The position numbers were made by a program, and so were the translations under genes. Positions 8,020 through 14,235 of a stretch of DNA of 22,194 bases are shown in pieces; position 1 is the first letter of the stretch; each line of letters opens with the position of its first letter. The notes beneath the pieces were generated by a model, which worked only from the letters and a program-made list of their open reading frames with translations, made no database searches and was not told the origin of the DNA. Source of the DNA: an uncultured Bacteroides sp. (GTDB lineage: Bacteria > Bacteroidota > Bacteroidia > Bacteroidales > Bacteroidaceae); assembly GCA_900551645.1 (NCBI GenBank), contig URWP01000019.1:1-22194 (forward strand). Reading direction: 5' to 3'.

Positions 8020-9120
8020 CTATTTTAGTATATCGGATAGAGAAATTACTGGAACCTCTGAAGTGCGGATTCCCGGTTTGATTTCTCCACACACCATGTA
8101 CAATGTATTCCCTTTACATAGCAATACGCCTCCGGCTTTAGCCATTCCGGGTACATGCGGAATAATTCTCCATGACTTGTCTACGGTATGGTAAACAAGC
8201 AAGTCATCATGAAACCGATACCATTTCGGCTCATGTTTCAGGTATTGGTCGTCTTGTCGGCCTTCCATCGCTTCTTTAAATAAAGGTGCGTATACTCCAC
8301 CGGTAAATATCAGGTAATCACCGTATGCAATCCCTGATGAACCTACCAGACAGCGAGGGGTATTGTCCGGATAAGGAGGAATGGATGTTTCTATCTTCCA
8401 CTCTTCGGTAGATGGGTCGTATCGCAGAATATCGGTAGACAGCGTACATGTCTTGGTTGTGGAATCGAAAGCGAATCCTCCTGCCAGATACAGGAAATTG
8501 TCTGTGCCGACAAGAGTAGGCTGTACCCGTTGTTTCCCGGGATAATCGGGAAGTTTTTTCCATGATTCAGGTTGTTCCATAGATAACATGTAGAGCGCTT
8601 TCTTCTGTTGGGGCTGATTCCCTCCGGTAATGTACAGTATATTTCCTATGCGAGCAGCTGCCGCATTGTCTATACCGACAGAAAGAGAGGGGAGATTACT
8701 GATGAGGACGGTTTCAGGATTGGAGTGTGATATTTCGATTCGGAATACAGCAGTCGAGGTAGAGTCATTGTTCATACCTCCGATGCAGACCAGTCCGTCT
8801 TTGGTTTCTATTGATGCTCCATATGCGACAGGGATAGGAAGGGGTGTCTGTTCTTGCCATTGTTTGGAAGTATTGCCTGGTGTCAGACTGTATATTTGTG
8901 AATAGTAGACTTTCTTTCCTCCTTCGGCTGCCGGTTTATCCGGAAAATTACAACCGCCTGCTACAATCAGTACAGAATCTACAAATCCGGCAAAAGGAGC
9001 CGACACACCTTGTCGGATAGGGTAATCGGGAATATGGGTTCCGGACTTTTGTGCGGATGATAAAGAAGGAACACAAACACTTAAAAAGGAAAAGAAACAG
9101 AGACGGAAGAAGGTTTTCAT
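8020..9120 (-). CDS. nanM: Kelch-repeat N-acetylneuraminate mutarotase (cyclically permuted family)
   Basis: This 366-residue exported protein is built of kelch repeats, with blades marked by glycine pairs: VAGGCNFP, CIGGMNN, ITGGNQP, LAGGFAF and FTGGVYAP. Residues 1-23 form a signal peptide ending SSA before QKSG. E. coli NanM, a periplasmic six-blade kelch protein, converts the alpha-sialic acid released by sialidases into the beta anomer that importers prefer. The Bacteroidetes members are circular permutants of that propeller, and this sequence fits them in length and blade pattern. It is the promoter-proximal gene of the minus-strand locus, divergent from the ROK gene. A 128-nt spacer with a second promoter separates it from nanL, so it may be a partly separate unit. 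I did not assign the catalytic residue confidently because of the permutation. Confidence 0.85.
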   Translation of the reverse strand: MKTFFRLCFFSFLSVCVPSLSSAQKSGTHIPDYPIRQGVSAPFAGFVDSVLIVAGGCNFPDKPAAEGGKKVYYSQIYSLTPGNTSKQWQEQTPLPIPVAYGASIETKDGLVCIGGMNNDSTSTAVFRIEISHSNPETVLISNLPSLSVGIDNAAAARIGNILYITGGNQPQQKKALYMLSMEQPESWKKLPDYPGKQRVQPTLVGTDNFLYLAGGFAFDSTTKTCTLSTDILRYDPSTEEWKIETSIPPYPDNTPRCLVGSSGIAYGDYLIFTGGVYAPLFKEAMEGRQDDQYLKHEPKWYRFHDDLLVYHTVDKSWRIIPHVPGMAKAGGVLLCKGNTLYMVCGEIKPGIRTSEVPVISLSDILK

Positions 9121-9144
9121 GTTTAATAGTTGTTTAATTTGTTT

Positions 9145-9175
9145 CGAATATAATAAGAATCAGGGAATTTTCAAA
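9145..9175 (-). promoter_or_regulatory. Promoter for the mutarotase gene
   Basis: On the minus strand, TTTG (complement of 9172-9175) lies exactly 19 nt upstream of TATATTCG (complement of 9145-9152), which matches TAnnTTTG except for one base. The predicted start is near 9138, leaving a very short leader. Confidence 0.6.
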
Positions 9176-9184
9176 ACAATGATG

Positions 9185-9192
9185 TACCTTTG
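9185..9192 (+). promoter_or_regulatory. -7 element of the ROK gene promoter
   Basis: TACCTTTG is an exact TAnnTTTG match 23 nt before the ROK ATG. No clear TTTG lies 19-20 nt upstream, so the -33 element is weak or absent. That would suit an activator- or repressor-controlled promoter. Confidence 0.5.
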
Positions 9193-9215
9193 CTGTCGAA
9201 TTAAAATCTATTATT

Positions 9216-10427
9216 ATGCCACAACATCATTTATTGCTCGAAATAGCCCGGGGGGCGAAGAGTGCCGTAACAAAGAAACGTATCATTACCTATTATATGT
9301 ATAACCGTTCTTCCACTATTCCAGATTTGGCTAAGGAACTTGATTTGAGTGTACCTACAGTAACGAAGTTTATCACTGAGATGTGTGAAGAGGGATTTAT
9401 TGTCAATTATGGTAAGTTGGAAACAGGTGAGGGAAGGCCGCCGACGCTGTATGGACTGAATGCCGATTCGGGCTATTTTATCGGAGTAGATGTCAGGAAA
9501 ACAGACTTTAATATCGGTCTGATGAATTTTACAGGTGATATCATCGATGAATGGCTGAATGTTCCTTTCCGTCTGGTCAATACACCCGAAGCCCTGAATA
9601 TGCTTTGTGGACAGATTCAAGCTTTTATAGACGATAACGCAACTTTGCGTGACAAGATACTACAGGTAGGAGTCAACATATCGGGACGTGTCAACCCTGA
9701 TTTGGGATATAGTTTCAGTCTGTTTAATTTTGAGGAGCGCTCTTTGAATGAAGTGCTGACTGAAAAGATAGGAATCCCGGTAAGTATAGATAATGATACC
9801 CGTGCCATGACATACGGTGAATGTATGAAAGGTGTGGTAAAAGGTGAAAAGAACATTGTTTTTGTCAACTTGAGCTGGGGCTTGGGGGTCGGTTTGGTCA
9901 TAAACGGACAGTTATATGCCGGGAAGTCAGGATTTTCCGGTGAGTTAGGCCATTTCAGTGTGTTCGATAATGAAATACTTTGTCATTGTGGAAAGAAAGG
10001 ATGCCTGGAGACCGAGGTCTCGGGGATGGCCTTGTACCGGAAGCTGTGTGAACAGGTAGCTGAGGGGAAGAGTTCTATTTTGTCGGAGCGGATTCTGGCT
10101 GCTAAGGAATCTGTGACTTTGGATGACATTATCAAGGCTACTAATAAAGAAGACCTGCTCTGCATCGAACTGGTGGAAGAAATAGGAATGTTACTGGGAC
10201 GCTATTTGGCAGGGGTCATTAATCTGCTTAATCCGGAGCTGGTGATTATCGGTGGGTCACTTTCGGCTACAGAGGATTATGTTCTGTTGCCTGTAAAGGG
10301 AGCTATCCGGAAATATACGTTGAATCTGGTTAACAAGGATTCTTCTGTCGTTTTGTCCAAGCTGAAGGACAAGGCTGGAATGATAGGTGCCTGTCTGTTG
10401 GTACGTAGTAAACTGTTTGAAGATTAA
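9216..10427 (+). CDS. ROK-family (NagC/XylR-like) transcriptional regulator
   Basis: This 403-residue protein has an N-terminal winged helix-turn-helix at about 15-80; the recognition helix is probably near 45-56 (SVPTVTKFITEM). A ROK sugar-binding domain follows at about 85-400. The ROK zinc motif appears as CHCGKKGCLE (Cys256, Cys258, Cys263) with His246 in SGELGH. IDNDTRA (191-197) keeps the Asp that is catalytic in ROK kinases. The phosphate-binding GGT motif is replaced by RKT (94-96), so this is more likely a ligand-sensing regulator than an active kinase. ROK regulators of amino-sugar genes sense sugars such as GlcNAc-6-P or ManNAc; the ligand here is unknown. Its position, divergent from the nan locus with interlocked promoters, suggests it controls the nan genes and itself. 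It is followed at 4 nt by a BASS transporter gene. Confidence 0.9.
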   Translation: MPQHHLLLEIARGAKSAVTKKRIITYYMYNRSSTIPDLAKELDLSVPTVTKFITEMCEEGFIVNYGKLETGEGRPPTLYGLNADSGYFIGVDVRKTDFNIGLMNFTGDIIDEWLNVPFRLVNTPEALNMLCGQIQAFIDDNATLRDKILQVGVNISGRVNPDLGYSFSLFNFEERSLNEVLTEKIGIPVSIDNDTRAMTYGECMKGVVKGEKNIVFVNLSWGLGVGLVINGQLYAGKSGFSGELGHFSVFDNEILCHCGKKGCLETEVSGMALYRKLCEQVAEGKSSILSERILAAKESVTLDDIIKATNKEDLLCIELVEEIGMLLGRYLAGVINLLNPELVIIGGSLSATEDYVLLPVKGAIRKYTLNLVNKDSSVVLSKLKDKAGMIGACLLVRSKLFED

Positions 10428-10431
10428 ATTT

Positions 10432-11391
10432 ATGAAAATCATTCAATTTATAAAGGACTGGACTCTTCCGATATCCATGTCATTGGGAGTTATCCTTTAT
10501 TTCGTATATGTCAATCTGCCTTTTCTGGCAGGTACAAAACCATTTGTCAATCATGCTGTGGCAATTGTGCAGCCTGTCCTGATTTTTCTGATGTTGTTTC
10601 TGACCTTCTGTAAGGTGGACTTGTCGGAATTACGTCCGTGTCGATGGCATGTCTGGTTATTGTTGGTACAGGCAGGAAGCTTTTCTCTGCTGGGTGGAAT
10701 TCTGCTTCTCTTCCGCGATATGGCAGGAGCGGTCTGGATGGAAGGGGCTATGTTGTGTCTGATTTGTCCTACAGCTACTGCTGCTGCAGTGGTTACACGT
10801 AAATTAGGAGGCGATGCCGGTCATCTGACTTCCTATACCATATTAAGTAACTTGTTGGCGGCGTTTTTGGTTCCTTTGTTGGTTCCGTTGGTACATCCCA
10901 ATCCGGATATGACTTTCTGGGGAGCTTTTATTCTGATATTGGGTAAAGTATTCCCGTTGCTGCTGTTGCCTTTTGTTGCGGCAGTGCTGTTGCGGTATCT
11001 GTGGCCTGCCATGCATCATCGGTTGGGCGAGTTCCATAACCTGACTTTTTACTTGTGGGCAGTGGCTTTGATGTTGGCTATTGCAGTTACGGTACGTAGT
11101 ATCATGCATAGCAATTATTCTTTTGGTTATCAGGCCGGACTGGCTATCGTTTCACTGGTATGTTGTGGCCTGCAGTTCTGGATAGGTAAACGTATTGGCC
11201 GCATATATCATGATTCCATCAGTGCGGGACAGGCGTTGGGGCAGAAAAATACGGTTGTGGCCATCTGGATGGGCTATACTTTCCTGACTCCCGTTACAGC
11301 TGTAGCCGCCGGATTCTATAGTGTATGGCACAATGTGGTCAACTCTTATCAGCTTTATCAGCAGCGGAAACAGGAAAAGGCTCATTCCTGA
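10432..11391 (+). CDS. BASS-family (bile acid:sodium symporter-like) membrane transporter
   Basis: This 319-residue integral membrane protein has about nine or ten hydrophobic helices. I chose the ATG at 10432 because it lies 4 nt past the ROK stop; the longer reading from 10387 would overlap the ROK gene and adds a non-membrane lead-in. Features of the BASS/SBF-like fold are ICPTATAAAVVTRKLGG in the first half and the broken-helix sequence GQALGQKNTVVAIWMGYTF (about 261-279) in the second, each near the family's two crossing helices. BASS proteins use sodium to move organic anions such as bile acids, pantothenate or pyruvate; the substrate here cannot be read from sequence. Co-transcription with the ROK regulator facing nan genes hints at a substrate linked to sialic acid use. 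A terminator follows at 11422. Confidence 0.85.
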   Translation: MKIIQFIKDWTLPISMSLGVILYFVYVNLPFLAGTKPFVNHAVAIVQPVLIFLMLFLTFCKVDLSELRPCRWHVWLLLVQAGSFSLLGGILLLFRDMAGAVWMEGAMLCLICPTATAAAVVTRKLGGDAGHLTSYTILSNLLAAFLVPLLVPLVHPNPDMTFWGAFILILGKVFPLLLLPFVAAVLLRYLWPAMHHRLGEFHNLTFYLWAVALMLAIAVTVRSIMHSNYSFGYQAGLAIVSLVCCGLQFWIGKRIGRIYHDSISAGQALGQKNTVVAIWMGYTFLTPVTAVAAGFYSVWHNVVNSYQLYQQRKQEKAHS

Positions 11392-11421
11392 AAAAAGATA
11401 ATCTAATCAGATAATACAGCG

Positions 11422-11462
11422 AACAGGTGGAGGTAGTTGGTCCTGCTTTTCCACCTGTTTTT
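11422..11462 (+). terminator. Rho-independent terminator of the ROK-BASS operon
   Basis: A perfect 10-bp stem (AACAGGTGGA, 11422-11431, with TCCACCTGTT, 11450-11459) encloses an 18-nt loop. The 3' arm runs straight into a T tract (GTTTTTGG). It lies 30 nt after the BASS stop codon. Confidence 0.75.
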
Positions 11463-11638
11463 GGTTGGATCTGTATCTTTGTTACGTTCTTCATATGTGG
11501 AATGTATGTTTTCCGGCTGTGTAATGTAGGTCCTATAGGTGGAGGATATATGTTCTGCGAAAGCGGAACGAGAAGAGGACGGAGTCGTTTGGAGGAAGAA
11601 ATGGGAAATGCGTTTGATTCCAAGAGACATGATACATG

Positions 11639-11674
11639 AAAAGCGGGATGTACCGTCGGTCGGTACATCCCCGC
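11639..11674 (-). terminator. Rho-independent terminator of the PiT transporter gene
   Basis: A GC-rich stem of about 13 bp (11643-11655 with 11661-11674, one extra C) encloses a 5-nt loop. On the minus strand it is followed by TTTTC. It lies 27 nt beyond the transporter stop codon. Confidence 0.75.
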
Positions 11675-11700
11675 AAGAATTGAGAAAGAGTGTGTGTTTG

Positions 11701-13998
11701 TCAGATTGTATTTTCTGTGAGTAATTCCGGATGTGTTTCTTGAGGAACGTAATCGCCCTGGAAGAAACGGCTGGCACGGAGCAGGTGTCGCCAAATGCTG
11801 ACTAATTCCTGGGTCTCCTGTAGAATATTCAGGTATACCATCGATACTTTCAGTCGGTTACTGTCACTTTCCTGCATCCGGTTCATCTGTTGTTTACGTA
11901 AGGCAGAAATGGTATTTTTCAGTTCATCGCCTTTTTTCAGAATATCATCAGCATCATCATAAATATTGTTTTCGATGGCCAATCGTGTGCGTTCCATCAG
12001 TTTGCACAGTTCCTGACGTACACCTTGCAGTTCGGATACGCGTTCCGGAGTAAGCGGGTTGAAGTTGTTGTCAACATGTTCCTTACATGGTTCACCGATA
12101 CGTTTCAGACAGTACAGCATCTGTTCGCAACTGTTGCTGCCCAGATGGAACCAGGTATTCTTTTCGATAGCGGTCGTGATAGGTATTCTGCGCAGACCAA
12201 GAATCTCTTTCCGACGGCGTTTCTTCAACATTTTCCGCTGGTCGTCTGTAGCGCTGACGGCTTTCCGCAAGCTCTTCAAATCTTCGTTGATGAAGCCGTC
12301 GGTTATCTGGATATAGGCTTTTTCACTGAAAGCAATGTAGCTGGTCAGTGTTTCTTTTACGTGCTGGCGTAAGAGCGAGAGTACTTCTGTTTTGTCTTTG
12401 CTGCTCATCATGCGTTTGAAGATGTCGTCCTGGCCTTCTGCCTGTTCTTTTTGCTTGTATTTGATGTTGCTGCGAATCAGCAGGAATACGGCTACTCCGA
12501 TAAAGATGACCATTCCTACAAAACTGGTGTAGAACATGATGAATGTTACAAGGGCACATACGATGAAAGCAACGAAAGCAGTGATGAACCAGCCACCGAT
12601 GACTGAAAGCATACCGGTGATACGGTATACGGCACTTTCGCGTGTCCAGGCACGGTCGGCCAGGGAGCTACCCATGGCAACAATAAAGGTTACATAAGTA
12701 GTAGAAAGCGGTAGCTTCATGGTGGTACCGATGATAATCAACAGACCGGAGAGAACCAGATTAACCGAGGCTCGCACCAAGTCGAAGGCTGCTCCGTTTT
12801 CCAGAATAATCTCGTCTTTGTTGAAACGGCTGTCAATCCATCGGCGTACACCGGCTGGAATGACTTTTATCAGAAACTCGTTGATGGAGGTTGCTCTACG
12901 TACGATGGTACGGGCCAGTGCTGATGAACCGAACATTTCATCTCCTTCTTCCTGACGAGCCAGATCTACGGAAGTCTTGATAACGTTCTTGGCTTTCTTT
13001 GAGGTAGCCAGGGCATATACCATAATTACACCAGACAAGAAAAGGAAGATAGCCGGAGTTTTGGCGGAAGACATCAGGGAACCCATCATGAAGTGGTGAA
13101 TGTCTGTTCCGTTGGAATTGGCAACATAATCAGTATAAGCAGAGAAACCGGCTAAAGGAACACCGATGAAGTTCACCAGGTCGTTTCCGGCAAATGCCAG
13201 TGCCAATGAGAAGGTTCCCAACAGAACGATGATTTTGAAAACATTGATTTTACACCAGTGGAGAATTTGCATCAGTACTGTGAAACTGATGAAGCAGGAA
13301 GTCATCAGTAAGGCGGTGTTTTCTTCTATCCAGCCTTTAGAGGCATCGGTCATGAACGGTGCGCTTTTCAATCCTTTTATCAGGATGAAGTATAACAGTG
13401 AGGTAACGGCAATACCTCCGAAAATACCGATGGTCCATGACAAGTGTTTTTTGTAGTTGAATCCGAAAATGATACGTGAAATGTATTGTACAAATGTACC
13501 TACAATAAAGGCAATGGCGACAGAAAGGAAGATACCCATGATGACGGAGAGTGCCTTTTCTGTATTCATCATATCCCCCAGTGTCAGGAGACCGGTTTCA
13601 TCACCCATGATTTTCAATAAGGCCAGAATGAAGGTTCCTCCTAATAACTCGAACACCATGGATACTGTAGTGGAGGTTGGTAGTCCTAATGTGTTGAAGA
13701 CATCGAGTAGGACGACATCGGTTACCATTACAGCTAATAAGATACACATGATTTCATAGAAGCTGAAGTTGATAGGCTGGAAGATGCCGTGTCTGGCGAT
13801 ATCCATCATACCGTTACTTAGGATGGCTCCGGCGAAGACTCCGATAGCTGCTACAATGGTAATGGTCTTGAAGTTGGCTACCTTTGCTCCGACTGCGGAG
13901 TTCATGAAGTTCACTGCGTCGTTACTGACGCCCACCAGCAGATCGAATACTGCCAGCATAAATAGGAAAATAACAATCCCCAGATAAATAGTTTCCAT
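11701..13998 (-). CDS. PiT-family inorganic phosphate transporter with PhoU-like C-terminal domain
   Basis: This 765-residue inner-membrane protein imports inorganic phosphate, usually with a cation. The two PiT half-repeats are clear: GVSNDAVNF (23-31) with LPTSTT (106-111), and FAGNDLVNF (269-277) with LPLSTT (429-434). A cytoplasmic loop lies at about 333-400. Residues about 511-765 are hydrophilic and helical (DIFKRMMSSKDKTEVL onward), with the charge pattern of a PhoU-like regulatory domain. The protein is therefore a transporter with its probable regulator fused on, longer than classical PitA (about 500 residues). No separate phoU neighbour is present. A candidate promoter lies at 14025-14054 and a direct repeat resembling a Pho box lies just upstream of it, suggesting induction under phosphate limitation. 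Confidence 0.93.
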   Translation of the reverse strand: METIYLGIVIFLFMLAVFDLLVGVSNDAVNFMNSAVGAKVANFKTITIVAAIGVFAGAILSNGMMDIARHGIFQPINFSFYEIMCILLAVMVTDVVLLDVFNTLGLPTSTTVSMVFELLGGTFILALLKIMGDETGLLTLGDMMNTEKALSVIMGIFLSVAIAFIVGTFVQYISRIIFGFNYKKHLSWTIGIFGGIAVTSLLYFILIKGLKSAPFMTDASKGWIEENTALLMTSCFISFTVLMQILHWCKINVFKIIVLLGTFSLALAFAGNDLVNFIGVPLAGFSAYTDYVANSNGTDIHHFMMGSLMSSAKTPAIFLFLSGVIMVYALATSKKAKNVIKTSVDLARQEEGDEMFGSSALARTIVRRATSINEFLIKVIPAGVRRWIDSRFNKDEIILENGAAFDLVRASVNLVLSGLLIIIGTTMKLPLSTTYVTFIVAMGSSLADRAWTRESAVYRITGMLSVIGGWFITAFVAFIVCALVTFIMFYTSFVGMVIFIGVAVFLLIRSNIKYKQKEQAEGQDDIFKRMMSSKDKTEVLSLLRQHVKETLTSYIAFSEKAYIQITDGFINEDLKSLRKAVSATDDQRKMLKKRRRKEILGLRRIPITTAIEKNTWFHLGSNSCEQMLYCLKRIGEPCKEHVDNNFNPLTPERVSELQGVRQELCKLMERTRLAIENNIYDDADDILKKGDELKNTISALRKQQMNRMQESDSNRLKVSMVYLNILQETQELVSIWRHLLRASRFFQGDYVPQETHPELLTENTI

Positions 13999-14024
13999 AC
14001 TTGTTTTTACTCTGATTTTTGCTG

Positions 14025-14054
14025 CAAAAATAGGAGACCAATGTTATAGAGAAA
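14025..14054 (-). promoter_or_regulatory. Candidate promoter of the PiT transporter gene
   Basis: On the minus strand, TATTTTTG (complement of 14025-14032) matches TAnnTTTG exactly. TTTC (complement of 14051-14054) lies 18 nt upstream as a poor -33 element. A weak -33 box next to an upstream direct repeat is the layout expected of an activator-dependent promoter. Confidence 0.55.
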
Positions 14055-14063
14055 AGACATATG

Positions 14064-14081
14064 TGTTACATTTCTGTTACA
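14064..14081 (-). promoter_or_regulatory. Direct repeat resembling a Pho box upstream of the phosphate transporter
   Basis: TGTTACA occurs at 14064-14070 and again at 14075-14081, separated by TTTC, giving an 11-bp period. On the coding (minus) strand it reads as two TGTAACA units. PhoB/PhoP-type response regulators bind two such 6-7-bp direct repeats with 11-bp spacing. The repeat spans roughly -46 to -63 from the inferred transcript start. Assignment to PhoB is inference. Confidence 0.5.
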
Positions 14082-14203
14082 AAATGAGGGTAAAAGGAAA
14101 AGGAGACCGACTATGGCAAGATAAATTTTATGTGTAAAAGCGGTTTTCCGAAATTGCAAGATATTTTCACGTAAATATCACCTATTTATCAACTGAAAAT
14201 TTG

Positions 14204-14211
14204 TAAATTTG
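14204..14211 (+). promoter_or_regulatory. -7 element of the purH promoter
   Basis: TAAATTTG matches TAnnTTTG exactly and lies 24 nt before the purH ATG. No good TTTG is present 19-20 nt upstream. The short leader leaves no room for a riboswitch. Confidence 0.5.
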
Positions 14212-14235
14212 CACCCAAATCTAAAATCTATAGTA

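Larger units (their letters stand above)
9121..9215. promoter_or_regulatory. Divergent mutarotase/ROK control region
   Basis: Only 95 bases separate the two start codons, and the two promoters listed separately overlap within them. GTTTAAT occurs at 9121-9127 and again at 9132-9138 (11-bp period), inside the mutarotase leader. TCGAAT occurs at 9144-9149 and 9196-9201. Either pair could be operator half-sites for the adjacent ROK regulator, but neither forms a convincing palindrome. Confidence 0.5.
11392..11700. other. 309-base convergent spacer between the BASS and PiT genes
   Basis: It holds the plus-strand terminator of the ROK-BASS unit and the minus-strand terminator of the PiT gene. Between them (about 11465-11640) lies an unexplained segment with an exact TAnnTTTG match on the plus strand (TATCTTTG, 11474-11481). 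The segment also has a 7-bp hairpin capped by a GAAA tetraloop (11552-11569) and a short 45-codon frame starting at 11502 that shows no recognisable domain. Confidence 0.6.

Noticed and set aside
11502..11639. A 45-codon plus-strand frame after the TATCTTTG element, extendable to a GTG at 11427
   Set aside because: The longer start lies inside the terminator stem. The peptide has no recognisable domain, and the short spacing from the presumed transcript start gives little support.
14032..14108. AGGAGACC occurring at 14032-14039 and 14101-14108
   Set aside because: An isolated 8-mer pair 69 bp apart, unlinked to either promoter geometry; most likely chance.
14209..14235. TTG start giving purH nine extra residues
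   Set aside because: The TTG lies within the -7 promoter element TAAATTTG, and the ATG at 14236 gives a normal PurH N-terminus.
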